64,000 nt of DNA from Pseudoscleropodium purum (Eukaryota; Streptophyta; Bryopsida; Hypnales; Brachytheciaceae): NCBI GenBank assembly GCA_963969395.1, contig OZ017795.1, positions 31,725,063-31,789,062 on the forward strand, given 5' to 3'. Shown here in pieces: positions 38,665 to 52,233 of this stretch. The notes beneath the pieces were generated by a model. That model saw only the letters and a list, made by a program, of their open reading frames with translations, did no database searches and was not told the origin of the DNA. The position numbers were made by a program, and so were the translations under genes. Within the stretch, counting starts at the first letter, position 1. The number at the start of each line of letters is the position of its first letter.

Positions 38665-39830
38665 TTGACCCCTAAAGGACTAGATCCTTTGTAAAATGGT
38701 CAAATTTTGTTTCGAGCCCAAAATTAGCTTTTTAAATCATATTCAATCTTCAATAGAATATTCCTCGCTACTTGCAACCATGTGTTATTTATTAATGGGA
38801 AGAATCTCTACTGATTTTGTATAAATTATATTTTTATAATTTTCAAAATAATATGTGAAAATAAATTGGTAAAAATAAAAATAATAATTCAATTATCCCC
38901 TAAAGGTTTTTGACTGTGTTTTTACTAAAAACACTACAAACCTACAATTTCTAGTACAAGTACCAAATTTTTTTTTTTAAATTCTACACATTTAACCATA
39001 AGATCCTGTAATACATTAGTTTGAGAAGATGTGGAATTTTTTTCAAAAATTTTCATTGTAGAGATTGTAAGATATTAGCATTTGAATTGACAAAAATCTT
39101 TTTTTAGCCTTGCAAAAAATTGGGCACTTGCTCTTTACAAAGTCACATTTGTATGAAAAATGTCCAAAATGATGGGGCTTCTTCTCAATAATTCTTTTGG
39201 GCAAGTTGGTTACATGCTTGAAAAAATTTAAATCATTTGAAATTGCACAACATATAGGAAAAAATAGTTAGTAGAAAGAAATAGAAAATGATTCAAAATA
39301 CGAAATTGTTAAGAATTTAGTTGTGGAATTGAATAATTCCAATCCCAATGGTTTCAATGTTGTAATAAACAATCTACATGCCATGTTTTTACTTTTTTTC
39401 AAAAACATTGAAAATTGAGTTACATAAAGGACTACACAATTTATCTTAGAGTAAAGATTTTATAACTACTTGCAAACTAAAATTCATCATTAATGAATAA
39501 ATGATCTCATTAATCAAAATGGAATGATTCAAAGCTTTCCACATGCATATAAATCTAGAAAACCAATTTCAAATTTTAATTTAAAAAAAAGTGATTTCAA
39601 AAGAATTTTTTGAGTGACTTGGGCTACCCACAAGTAATGAAAATTACACATCTTACAATACCTTTTTAACCATGACATCAAAAGTTATGAAAATTTTTAG
39701 GCCTTAAAGCTACTCCTTGTCTCCATATTGTGTGAAAATTTCAAAGAAAAAAAAGAAATTTTTATTTGTAGTAAGCTATCCCAAATCACTATAGTACGAG
39801 GAGAACGCCATTTGGTGCTTTAGGGGTTAA
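38665..39830. mobile_element. TTAA-flanked inverted-repeat element, family B, copy 3
   Basis: The left end is TTGACCCCTAAAGG (TTAA with one change) and the right end CTTTAGGGGTTAA, about 1.17 kb. The interior matches copy 1 in the opposite orientation, for example AAATCATTTGAAATTGCACA and GATTGTAAGATATTAGCATT against their complements at 27.57-27.76 kb. Non-coding. Confidence 0.75.
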
Positions 39831-41540
39831 TTTGAAAGTTTTCTAAGAAATGTAAGAGTCATGAAGAACAATGTGAAATTTTATCAAGTAATTGTTTTTC
39901 TTACACTAAAAACACCCTTGATGATGACTTGTATGTCAAACCATTTTTTATAGAGATATAGTGATTTTTTGTAGGGATTGGGGTAGACAGATCAAATGAG
40001 TATGATATTTAAAAGTGCAGATTGTACATAAATTTATATCAATAAAAATATACATTAGAAAAATTTGGAATTTTGATTAAAAAAATAATATTTAAAAAAA
40101 ATGAGAATGATTTAATATTTTGTAATTTAAATTTAAAAATAATTTATAAAGAATTAAAAAAAATATTGTAGAATTTGGATTTAATACATCAATGGAGCTT
40201 CCAATTGCAACAACTCATTGAATTTTTAGATTTTTTCAAAGTTCTCAAACGGAGTTGAAAGATAACTTATTAGGCTTTGTTTTCTAAATTTAAACCAAAG
40301 CCCAAAATAAATACTTTGAAAGTTACAATCATGTTTATATTCACTTTTAGGTTGTAGTATCTTTAGAAATTAAATACTACATTAATCCAACTTGGACTTC
40401 AACCTTCAATATTAATCTCCACTTCTATTGACTAGTTCCCATTTCAATCCCTAAACATTCCAACATCTATATTCTAGATGATGAATTCTATGCATACACC
40501 TTCACCTTCATCATCTAGAATTCATTATGAAGCCAATGTTTTGTACATACACCTTCACATTTGTTCAAAATAACCCTTAAATTTCTTAAAAGTAACCTTT
40601 TTGAATGACCAATTTGATGAAAGTTATTTGGAAAAGAAGGAAATATTTTTATTCTTAAACATATGCCAAATTACATTTATTATATGCCAATAAATGTTGA
40701 TCATGACCACCAAATTCAATAGAATCATATATGTGGAAAATTTAAAAAAATAATTTTAAGCTATGAAGGATTTATAAATAAATTTTTGTTATGGGTGTTA
40801 TATAAATGAGTGTTGGACATGGGTGTCACTCTAATTTGGATATCATTTTTATTCTAAATATTATTATTCCAACTCCAATTTGGTTTCAAATTGATTATAC
40901 TACCTTTATATAAGTATTGTAGTAATAATATTCAATTGAAGTACCCCGGGTGGTAATTGACCTTGGAGGTTTCAATCTTTTCTTAACTTGACTTCATACC
41001 ATTACCATCCATGTATGTATTTCAAAATTTTGTAAGAATATCATTAACGTAGTTCAAGAATTTAGAATTTGCTAGTAGCTACCACACTAGTGGTTTTGAG
41101 TACAATTATTGCAATTTCATAAAGTCCAATTGGAATGGGAAAATTGTAAGAAACTAAAATTAATTTTTTATAACACTCATGGTTTTAGAAAAGTAGAAGA
41201 TCATGAAGTTTGTTCTTTTTTGTAGTGTTGAGAGTTGGATTCTTGAACTATATATACAACAACTATAATTTTCGTAGTTTGTTCATGTAATAGCTTAAGT
41301 GCCAACGCACATGAATTAAAAATACTCATCAATTATTTACCAATTGGGTAGTCTTGGCTAATATATTTGGACCTACCAATATGGTACACATTTCCAAAAG
41401 TTGAAACTCATAACTATACATTGATGTCTATAAGGCATTCCTAATTTTATTGATACCTTTGTTTCTTTGTTTGTTTGTTCAATTACATTCTAGAACCAAT
41501 ATCAATGATGTAAGGTGAATTTTGTGTTCCGCAGGGTAAT
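39831..41540. other. AT-rich spacer
   Basis: No coding exon chain, RNA gene or clear inverted repeat was seen. An imperfect local repeat of CACCTTCACCTTCATCATC/ACACCTTCACATT type lies at 40495-40560. Confidence 0.4.
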
Positions 41541-41705
41541 TGTCAAAAAATCCCCCTATTGTGATAATTCTACATTCTTCACCTCCCATAATTAATTTGG
41601 AACCTCTAATTCCTGAATTGTGAATTTTAGAATTAGCAAATTTTTTTTCTCGTGTGGCAAATAAAAAATTCCTGTATTTTTCAAAGGGGTAAATTTATCC
41701 CACAG
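41541..41705. mobile_element. Family A-like MITE fragment, reverse orientation
   Basis: Read on the minus strand, this has the family A core order: CCCCTTTGAAAAATACAGGA, AATTTTTTATTTGCCACA, a long A-rich stretch, and ACAATAGGGGGATTTTTTG. Clear terminal inverted repeats were not found, so the ends are approximate. Confidence 0.55.
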
Positions 41706-41879
41706 GTCCCACTAAGCTTAGTCGTGGGATGATTTTATTAATTTCCTGCATTAATGATATCCTTTGAAAATGAATATCATTACCCATCTGGTATCTCCAA
41801 TACTCAATTAACTTAACCCACGGCCCAACCGACACTGGTGTAAGGTAACCCAACCTCGACCGCAGTCAAACTCTAGTTG

Positions 41880-43035
41880 GTTTCTTCTAGAATTGCCCGT
41901 CCTGAAGACTTGAGAGCTTCTCGCCATGATCGCAGCGTCACCCGAGCTTCACGATATTTAGGCATTGTAAGATCTCGCTGGCTTAATTAAGATAGCTCCT
42001 CTTGTGTTGATTCTCTCTCGTTCCCTGCATTTTCCGCTTGCAGAGTTGATGAGAATTTCAAAACGTTCGAATCCGAATTGAGCAGGATTGCTGTGACGTG
42101 TGAGGGATAGTTTTGCAGGAGCTGGAAATGGCATTGGAAAATTTGATGCTGATTTTCATTGCAGCATAGCCGTTCGTGAGCTTCCTTTATTGGTTAGGGG
42201 TTTCGGTTTTCTAGGGCGCATTGAGCTCTTACAGGAGGCTCATCGATGTTTCGTGGATGCTTGAATTATGAAAATTAGGTTTAGGGTTTGTAAATTTGTT
42301 GAATCTCTGCTCGAAATAATAATTATGTGAGTCTGCAGCAGATGTTAATCTAACTATTACTGGTCTCATATGTATGGCTTGTTGAATGTTCCTTTCTTTG
42401 TAAGTGTTCGCTCTCATATTTTACTGAATACGGTCCGCTTTCAACTTGTAGGATACCTATTTTATAATTAGTTAGTTTTTGGAGTTTTCTAGATGAGCTT
42501 CGCAGGAGGATGCTTGGATCAGGAAGAGTAGGTTTAGGGTTTGTATAATTGTAGCGCCTCTTCGCGTATCAATTATATTCAAATTATAACAGGTCTCATA
42601 TGTATGCGTTTATTATTGATTGCTTTCCTTGTAAGTGTTTGCTCTAGTATTTCACTGCTTACAACCTGTTTTCATTTTGTAAGATTACGCACTGATAAAA
42701 GGAAATTTGCTTGTTTGGTATAATGTGGTGATGTATGCCCTAGTCTCTGTTCAGCTTCTTGCTTGTCTTTGTTCGTGTCTTATGAATTTTGTTTTTCTGT
42801 GCGTCGCCGGGACATTGTGGGATTTATTTGCAACCTGCACATGACTAGATCGACAGTTGTATGTCCGCTTCAAGGATCGTAAAGTTTGTATATTAGTGCT
42901 GGAACACGACTTGGTGATTCTTTCTGTGGCTCTGCGAAATCTTTTGGATAGTGGTTATCAAATTATATGTCTTGGACTATTCAGCAGACTTAAGAAAATC
43001 GTAACTTTTCTGTGATTTTCAGATATTCTTCATCA
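41880..43035 (+). promoter_or_regulatory. Promoter and intron-containing leader of the C3HC zinc-finger gene
   Basis: GC content rises at about 41.8 kb, well upstream of the ATG at 43036, suggesting transcribed leader. Several possible donors (GTAAGATC at 41968, GTAAGTGT at 42401 and 42631) and an acceptor just before 43022 allow one or more leader introns. Two related blocks, about 42222-42460 and 42492-42685, share TAGGTTTAGGGTTTGTA, GGTCTCATATGTATG and TTGTAAGTGTTYGCTCT, a degenerate tandem duplication. Confidence 0.5.
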
Positions 43036-46000
43036 ATGGAGTTAACAGATGTTTCAGAGAAACGTTTTGAGCGGGCGATGGAACGCCTCTTTGCAGGAAG
43101 TTCTACTCCGGCTGTCAGGTACGGTGAATTTGAGTTACCACAAAATTTAAGCCGTACACTGCTCTGTAATGCAGTCTAATTATGAAAGCTAAATCAGGCA
43201 CACCAATTTTAAGGATATACTTTTGATATTTCTTTTGTTTCTAAATGGTTGCTTCATTTCAATGAGGCCGTTCGCTCGTGAACGTCGGAAATCTTTTAGT
43301 CCACGAATGAGACAGACGATTGCGAGGAAGATCTCTCAGTGTCATGTCATTCGTTAACAAGTTGAAACTGAAAGCGTCCGGAAGGTAGTGTTGTCCAAGC
43401 GTATACAGAAATCTGACAGAAGGTTCCTTTGCAGTTCTGCTGGAGGTCCTTCACCAGCCAAAAAGAAGAAATTAGACCAGCAAAATACGAGTGGACGAGC
43501 ATTTCAAACCCCTGGGGCTGTAGAACCTTCACCAGTATCACACGGTTGCAGACCTTGGGACCGTGGTGATCTCCTCCGTCGTCTGGCTACTTACAAATCC
43601 ATCAGCTGGTTTGGAAAACCTCAGGTAGAATTGCTAGACAAGGAAGTTAAAAGAATTTCAATCACAAATGGTCCATATGCCCATGTAGATCATATTTTTA
43701 CTTGTACTTCAGTAGAGTTAAGACTTTTTTCTTCTGCCAAGTTATTTTCTGATTGCGATTTTATATGTACGTGTTAGTAGCTTTTATTATCGTAGGTCAA
43801 GTCATATGACACTCTATGATTCTTGCTATGATTCTGAATCCTATTCGAATGCGTTTAACTTAATGTGTAAGGAGGCAATTTCAGGTTGCAGGACCCGTGG
43901 CCTGTGCTAGGAGAGGATGGGTGAATGTGGATATCGACCTCCTTGCATGTGAAACCTGTGGTTCCCGGCTCAGCTTCCCTGTTCCCCCGTCCTGGCCTCG
44001 TCATCAAGGTGAGCGTTATTCAAAGACTTGAACAATCTCAGGGTAGCCCTGTAGTGTTTGATTCTCCTCAAGGAACATTTTCTCTCGTAGGAAGACTAAT
44101 TTTTTGATGAACTTGTTTCTATTTGGAACAGTGGAACGTGCTGCACTCGCTTTCTCTGAGCAGCTTGACACTGCACACAAGGGTTTGTGTGCATGGAAAA
44201 ATAATCCCTGTGCAGACACATTGGCATATTTTCCGCCCACACCTGTGGCAGATCTAAGAGGAGCTTATGCTGACCGATGTGAAACCCTTTTTCAGTTATC
44301 TGCACTCCCCGTGATCTCTGATACTGCTAAGTACCAGATGAGATTGTCCCGGGGATCACAATTTGACCAACTTCTCTCTGAGTCCAGCCCTACCGATCCT
44401 GGATTTGTGCATGGAAATGGAGGGAATTCTAACCCAAGTGAGAACGAGTTTTTTGCAATGAATAAGGGATTTTATGAGGTAAGCATGGCGGTGGAAGCCT
44501 ACGTCCTATCTCGTTGGTACTTCTGATTTGCACAATGGGTGCTGTGTACACAGTGCGTATTGTCGAAAGATACTTCTGCAAGAGCTATGTCCGCTGCATC
44601 TGTTTGTAGTAAAATGTTTCATTCTGTATGACGATGTTCCTAGTTTCGTTAGGATGGTTCAGCTGACCGCACAACTGGTGCCTCCTGCTTTCCTGAGATT
44701 TCTATTGAATTTTGATATGGAACAGTCTCAACGAATGATTGCGCTTTGTGGCTGGGAGCCGCGGCTGTTGCCTTATACTGTGGATTACGAGGACCACTCA
44801 GGAACTCAGGACAACGAAAGGACAGGAACTTCGCAGGGACCTGCGCCTAGCGTCACCATACATTTCAAAGGGGACCTTCAAGCTAAGGTTCCTTGGAGTC
44901 AAATCCAAGCTGATGCTGACTCTTCCGACCCAGCATCTGCAGTGCTGGATTGCAATCTTTGTGGGGCCAGCGTTGGCCTCTGGAATTTTACTACAGTGAA
45001 TCGTCCTGCTCCGTTGTTGAACTCTGGATTTGAGGAAATTTTGTCATCCGAAAAGAAACATTTAGAGTCGGGCACTCTAAGATCTGGTGTAAATGAGTTG
45101 GTAGATGGACCGGGGTTGGTCATCTCAGAAACAGCAGATGCTCTTCATGCGAAACCTATTGAAGCGGTACCAGTCAATACGTTGGGGAGAGCAGCTACCC
45201 AGAAGGGCGTGTTAGATCTGAAACTTACCATTGCAGGTGGGCCTCGTCCTACGAGGCTTAGTGCTCCATTTTTGGTGCCACCTTCCCCTAGCAATCCTGC
45301 CTTGCTAAACACTGGAGTGCAGTCTACGAGGAGTGAGGCGGCGGCTTATGCAGCTGCTTCGTACGAATCCCGAAGACCTGAGCACCAAGAAAGAGGGACT
45401 GGTTATGGAGGCAGCAACTTAGAAACGGTTCCTGACGACAGTTCTCTTCCAGCAGGTAATATGGAGGGTATATCGGTAAATGTTAGGGAGACAGGTGAAT
45501 TAGACGGTGGTCTGTTCTCAAGGAATGGGAAGCGCAAGCGTGAAGTAGGTTCACAGTGGCCGGGTCCTCCGATGAAACAGCCTGCGATAGCCCTTCCTCA
45601 TGCCTCTTCTGTGAATGCCATCGATTCACGCTACCTACCAAAAAAAGAGAACTCAATGGAGAGTGTGGATAATTTGCCCCCAGACAGCGATGGGCAATGC
45701 ACAAATACGGCAGAGTACCTTGGGCCCATGTCTGGGGTTTTGGCTGAACACAGCAATGGGGCAGTGAAGAGCAAGGGTGATATAGGAGTTGAGGAGGGCG
45801 TGCGGACTAATGAAGTCGTTATAATTTCTGGAATAGGGCTTAGCGCAAGAGTAGGGGAGTTGGAAAGGGTAGGCCTTGGTGGTAGTTCTGAAGCTGATAT
45901 TTATGATTTTGGAGCTCATTTGGATCGCGCAGAGAGCGTTGCAGAGTTTGCAACTGATGATACTGACTTTATGGAAGAATTTGTCTCTGGTCGTGGTTTA

Positions 46001-47657
46001 ATGGATGATTTTGCTCCTGAGGAAGCAGAGGCGGTTGACGTGAAAGATAATCATGGAAGCAGTCAGCAAGCTATACATGGCATCAGTCACACATTTGTTC
46101 AAGACACTCTCTCGGTTGGAGTATGCGAAAGACGTGAGGGAAAAGGAAAGCAAAGAGAACCTGACGAGGATGTCAATGCTGGGAGTACTATCGATACGAC
46201 GAATGCAATCATTCAGGGTCATGATGCGGACACCAGCCTCCAGATCAAAGAAGTAGCAGAAGGATATATGACAGAAGAATCCCCGGTTCAGAGGAACGAA
46301 GAAGTCCAGAGTCAATCTTTTTTTCCACCAGGTGAGATACGCGGATTTTCATTTCAAATGAAAAGCCATATGTGTATGTATATACACATCTTATATCTAT
46401 GTATAACATCTCTCATATCTATTATATTAAGGACGCAGTGTCACGACCCCTGTCATGACTCCCGTCACAAAATCCGTCACGTTTTCATCCTAGAGAAATA
46501 TCATCCAATTATTTCATCCGAGGTTCACGACGAAAACCTAGAGCGCTCCTGTGATTCGTCATGCACGTTTTTACCGTCTTTTACCCTGTCCCCTATGTAT
46601 ATATATAAATGTTTATGTGTGTTTGTTTGTGAGTTCAGAGTACGTGCATACATGCACAGATTTAGTCTTCATTTTTTTGATTCAAAGTTTCAAGAAGCAT
46701 GAGCATATTCTAGGGTTACACAATATCTGACAATGCAAAATTGGTATATTCAGGATTACCCTTGGAGGATGTCAGGATACTGGAAATCCAGAAAAGGCAG
46801 TTCGATCCCATTCGGCAGCACAGGCACTTTTGTCCGTGGGTGAACGGTCATGTTGCTGCAGCAACAAGCAGCGCAGGACCCGATATTTCCTGTGGATGGC
46901 AAATTATGCTGGATGCTTTGCAGACCAAGCGTTCTGGGACTGGTGTTGCTGCATCTGAGGTTGCTGCTTCCAAGCTCAAGGTAATTGTCATCCTTTTAAC
47001 TTCTGCAGCAATAAAATGTCTTTCAATACGATGGAATATGTAATTGTGATGTTGGATTTCATTGATTGTCGTGTGAGGGTACAAGTTTGTATTATTATCG
47101 TCAAGGGTAATAATGCCCCTTTTCCGTCTTTATACTTTCGCGCTATGGTGAAGATTATGTCCTCTGAAACGTCCAAGTGCATGCTACAGCACAAAGCGTT
47201 TTTGTATTCTCAATCGATGATATGAAATTTTATTATAATTATTTAAAAACTTGTAAACATATATCAGGCTCCACGCATAGACTTTGTTGGAGTTCTGGGA
47301 ACCAGTGGACCCTAGAACTCTCCTAGTAATGAACCACACAGGCACTAAGTTTATATTCGTTGAGAAAATTATCGTTATGTTTACTGTTTTAGGTTGCTTT
47401 GTCGACTTGTATGGCCTACGTTCTTTAAAATCCTTGTTCACTTCGGTTGTTTGTCCACCTCCCATTTAGCCTGGGCAGTGTTTAGAGCTTGTTTCGTTCT
47501 CCAGTTTGCTACATCAGTTTATTTGCCATGATGCAATGGCGTTTTCCTTTTACAATTCTCACAACACACCTCGTGATGATGGATGCAGGGTGATCCTCTT
47601 GTTTCAGTTCGAAAGTGCCTGGGCAGTGTTTCTACCAGTCCACCACCAAGAATTTAA
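43036..47657 (+). CDS. C3HC-type zinc-finger protein (ZC3HC1/NIPA-like, plant ILP1-like)
   Basis: Exons 43036-43118, 43435-43624, 43885-44008, 44132-44478, 44663-46331, 46754-46980 and 47589-47657 (TAA) join in phase to 902 residues, near the length of plant ILP1-type proteins. The C3HC zinc finger spans roughly residues 70-175: RPWDRGDLLRRLATYKSISW, GWVNVDIDLLACETCGSRLSF, then HKGLCAWKNNPC. The CETC, H and C spacing keeps the zinc ligands. The segment ALCGWEPRLLPY follows. A long low-complexity middle has a basic patch (NGKRKREV) that could be a nuclear signal. The C-terminal motif FDPIRQHRHFCPWVNG is the second conserved zinc-binding-like block of the family (Rsm1 region). Animal homologues act at the nuclear envelope and pore basket, and Arabidopsis ILP1 is linked to nuclear functions; here the role is inferred. 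The start of exon 5 (AG at 44661-44662) is the least certain junction. Confidence 0.9.
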
Positions 47658-49640
47658 GTGGATGCCGAATGCAACAAATTGTTCTGGCTTGAGGCTTAGT
47701 ATGGGTTCTGAAGGAGATTTACTGGCAAGGTAACGGGTGCACAACATGGGCGTGCGCATGAATTTGCCCTCAGAACGAACTTGTCTGTATCAGTAAACGA
47801 ACTCTTGATGAAGTTGTGACATTTTGAGGGTCATCCAAGGGCACAATAGTGTATCGACGAGAACAAGTGTGAGAATAGTAATGTTTCATTAAGGATTTTC
47901 TTAGATAACAAGAGTATATTGGGATGATTCTCAAAACCATTTTGAAGGAGGCCTATTTTTCATCATGTAGTACTTATTGGTTTACTGGGCAATACTTCAT
48001 GCATTGTTTGGGGTCAAAAAAGTGTGTTCTGAAGGGAAAAACTGTATTCTTATAGTGTATCATGTACTACCATAATAACTATATACTATATAGTGTCATG
48101 TAGATAACAATCAATGCCACTTGAAAAGTTATGTCATCAAATCAACTTCTGTACTATTGATAGCATTGCAATCGTGGAAAGATATGTAAACTAAATTAAT
48201 TACAATACTTGACAAGTGTATTGACTTTTCAGTAGTGTCAATGACATTTAATCCCTAAATGTCCAAGCCACCAAATTTTGGTGTTGACAATACTTTGAAG
48301 TTAAATAAAACCTAACCAAATTGCTATTTTTAGTAGTTTATATTTTTGAAAATTTCTCTCCAAAGTCTAGTTTTAGCATCAAAAATTTGATTTTGATTTT
48401 TCTATTCAAGATTATGTGCAAAAGTGTCCATTGTAATCTTGACTTTTTGTAGTGTCAAGAGCTCTTAGAAATGAGCCTCAAATACAAGTGATCTTTGAGA
48501 GAGATTTGCATTAGAAATTCATTTTGAAAATTGTAGAAGAGATTCTAAGAAGCCTTAAATTGATTGGGGATATGCATGTTATGTCCTTTAACTTCATAAT
48601 TTTTTGGTGACCAATTTTTTAGATTTGATGTGTGAAGAGGATTGAAAGACTTCAAGTCATTTTCACAATTTTGACACTCTTATGATCAAACATTAAAATC
48701 TTTCAATCTGTAAGTGATATTGTTGTGTTTTCTTTTCCTATGCAATCTTTTACAAATCTAGTTTGAATTTTTATGGTTACAATTAATAAAAAATTAATAC
48801 AATTTATCAAAATGTTGACCTTTTGTTCAATCTAGAGCAAATTCTTAGACACTCAAATAAGACCTTGGGCACACAAGAGTTAAATACAATTTTTTTATTT
48901 AGTACTTGCATTGTTTTAATCTTGCAAATTTCCATAAGATTTTGATAAGAATTTAAATACAATTTTCAATTTGGTACTTGTATTGTTTTAATTTTGCAAA
49001 TTTCCATTAGAGCTTCGTAAGGATTTAATATTGTTCTATAACTATGCCCTATAGAAAGAATTTTGATGCTTGTGAGTAATGTTACAGGAGAATGGAGTTT
49101 TGTAGGTAGTTAACTCTAAAAGGACAAGCCTTTAACTAAATAATTGAATTTCCAAATCCTTCATTTTGTTTGTTTTCATTATGATCATTTATAAATGAAA
49201 ACTTGGATATGGAGTATGGATTTTAGAGATGAAATCACAAGACTTTTTTATTAAAAGAAATAATTTTATTCTTTTAAAATGAAGAGATTTTAAGAAAAAA
49301 ATTATCTTGAAGTCTTTAATTTTTTTTTAAATGAAAAAATGAAGTCATTGTGGATTTTTGAAGAAAAAAATTCAGATCCATTTAATAAAATCTAAGATTT
49401 TTAATCGAAATGTATATTATAGTGAAAATTTGGTGAAATCTTTAATTAAAAAAATCAATAGACAATGGTTGTAGGACCAATGTTCAAATTGCAATAAAAT
49501 ATTAGATTTTCAAGAAATTTCAAATATCTAAAATGGAGTAGAGCCAAGATTTGAAAAGCTTCATTTTATTAATTGAATGCAAAATCAAATAGAGACAATT
49601 TTTAGTCTTCAATTCACATTAATACACAAAAAATGTCAAT
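47658..49640. other. 3' UTR and AT-rich spacer
   Basis: The first part is probably 3' UTR of the zinc-finger gene. The rest is AT-rich with no ORF of note. A CTTGCAAATTTCCAT-type repeat occurs at 48918 and again at about 48990, within a local duplication of roughly 70 bp. Confidence 0.45.
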
Positions 49641-49649
49641 ACAATTTTT

Positions 49650-50340
49650 TGTATATATCTTTGACAATCAGTTGTCTTTATTGACAATAGATTAGGCTTG
49701 GTATACATCTTTGACAACTAGTTATCTTCATTAGGTTGCCACACAATACTAGTTATAGCAATCAAAGTCAAACAAAGTAATCATCATGGATCTTAACTTA
49801 GAGTAGTTTGTTAGTTTAGTTAGATATGTACAAAGCCTTGGAAAATAAATGGACTAGTTGCTAATGGCTAGTTGTCTTCATTAGGTTGGCACAAGGCACA
49901 GGTCATACCTATAGAAATTGAACAATTTAATCATCATGGACCTTAATTTAAAATAGCTGGCAAGCTTAATCAAATAAATACAAGTTAAAGCTTTGGAAAC
50001 TAATTGCTAATGGCTAGTTGTCTTCATTAGCTTGGCATAGGGCACAAGTCATACCATTAGAAATCGAACAATTTATTCATTATGGACCTTAATCTAAAGT
50101 AGCTAGCATGCTTAGTCAAATAAATACAAGTTAAAACATTAGAAACTGAATGGATTGCTTATTGATAGCCACATGTCTTCATTATGCATCATGAACCTTA
50201 ACTTGAATGAATTGCTTATTGATAGCTATATGTCTTCGTTAGGTTGCTACAATGCACAATTCATAGCAATCAAAGTTCAACAATTTAATCACCAAAGAAT
50301 AATTTAACCAAGGTGGATCTTAAAATGGTATAAATGTGAT
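49650..50340. repeat. Degenerate direct repeat, unit about 150 bp, 4-5 copies
   Basis: Recurring motifs are CTAGTTGTCTTCATTAGGTT (near 49718, 49867, 50011, with variants at 50168 and 50227), GCACAAGTCATA, ATCATGGACCTTAA and AAATAAATACAAGTTAAA. Spacing is about 145-155 bp except a shortened last interval. Copies are diverged, with indels. Confidence 0.75.
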
Positions 50341-52230
50341 TATTTGTAAATGGTTTGGAAAAAAATCCAAGTTGCATACTTGTCATGTAGAGAGAACCAA
50401 TAGATAGTACAATATTTAGAATTTATTTTTATTATAGATGAAAATTTAGAAATTATATTTAGAATCAAAATGCTACAATTAGCTAAAAGAGCTAGGAAAT
50501 ATAAATAAACCAACTTCAAAATAGGAAGACATTTATTACTTTATGGCCTAATTAAATCTCCAACATTGAATCTATAGATTGAAGATTAACTTTGTTTGTT
50601 GATTGATTGGAATTCATTGTACCACCCGGGTTAGTTGCAAAATAAGAGAAAATTGAAAATTTTGGCAACTACTTTCAACATATTCATCTAGGCTTTGAAC
50701 TTCTTAACTTTCAATTTCTATTGGAGTTTACAAAAAGCTACAAGATCACCTTATGCAATAATTTAGCCTTTTCAAAGGGGTTGACAAGAAGCTACAAGAA
50801 CTACACATTCCTATGCAAACAAGAGCACCTTCGGCATTAATTCAACCTTTTATGAGAAACCCTAGATGAGTTAAGGATTGGGAATGCCTAGGGAGCTCTA
50901 GAAGTCAATTTTGTAGAGGTCCCGCTTCCAAGGATGCAAAAGGGCCCCTTGCCTCATTGGTAAAGAATGTTATGAACCACTTTGAACATTTGTAACTAAT
51001 TTTTTGTCCCTCCAAAAGTGATGCCTCAAAATGTTGATCATTTTCTCTTGGATCCTAAGCTTTTTTTTTTCATTTTTTATGAAGTGCCAAAATGGCAATA
51101 TAAAATTTTATAGAAGTGCTCCAAGTTTCAACATTCATTCACATATTGGATAGAAAATTTCACATTAGTATATATCACATGTTCATAATTCTATTTTCAT
51201 CCACAATCTAGCAATTTCATCAAACATTTTTTTAAGGTGGAAGGCACCAATAACCAATCAAATAAGCAATTTGGGCACAAATTCTGTGTAGTATGAGTTG
51301 GTGGATACTTTTCCCATGTAGGGAAATAGGAAATATGAGAATTGCTAAATTTTCAGATTTTTATTCAGATAATTGAAATTACAATGCATTTAGGGAGGCA
51401 AAAGAACTCTTGACCCATAAGCAATGTCTAGAGTCTTCTAATTCCAATCATTCCAAACATTACTACAGGTATTGTGTCATAACCTTATTGGTTGCAAACT
51501 TGAAAAGGACACAGAAAACAAATTTCAAGCTTCAAAACTGGCAGATCCAGCCTAAGGTTGGAATTACCACCCCTTCCAGGTTGGGTACTGGGCGTGGTTG
51601 GTAATTGTTGCCTCCACCTTAGCTAATTCGGACAATTTTAGGCACAATTTTTCCACACATAGGAAGTACGCCATTACAAATTTCAAAGCATCTCATTACA
51701 GCTCCAATACATAACCGCAATCCACGACCACACCTGCCTAAAGTAAGGTAAGCTTACAAACAATGTTCACATGCACAGAACACATAAGACGCCTCTGGTC
51801 TGCTACCTGACTTGGAATTTAGTATACAATAGCACTGCCCACGTACAAAAGCTAACAACATTGACAGTGCTTGAATTCATTGGAATGAGTTCCTGCCACT
51901 ACTTAAGCTTACTCACACTTCCTTGGAGATTGGCACAAACTTCAACACCATTTCTAAACATCATTTCTGTCTACCACACCACTAGTATTTTACTGTTAGA
52001 GAGGTAAGACAGGCTTTTCTTTTATCAAAATGAAAGCTGCCAGAGTCAGAAGTAATGGTAAAGCTTGTGTTATAGAATTTAGTTCCTCTTTGATTGACAG
52101 GGAGTTGATGAGTTAATTTCTACCCTTTTGATTGTCAGACCTCCATGATTCCAGCTTTAGTTCGGCACACACTGTGATTACGACGAGCAACGGAAGTAGA
52201 GTTATGAAATTCCAACCGCTAATACAGATC
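50341..52230. other. Spacer and probable 3' UTR of the kinase gene
   Basis: There are no coding exons with support. GC content rises from about 51.5 kb toward the kinase stop codon, so part of this is likely minus-strand 3' UTR. Confidence 0.4.
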
Positions 52231-52233
52231 ACA

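Noticed and set aside
42062..42078. GTTCGAATCC-like string resembling a tRNA B box
   Set aside because: No matching A box or cloverleaf stems could be found at suitable distance.
40945..50640. CCCGGGTGGTA strings in opposite orientation at about 40.95 and 50.63 kb flanking the zinc-finger gene
   Set aside because: The match is only about 11 bp and flanking sequence does not align, so it is not a convincing terminal repeat pair.
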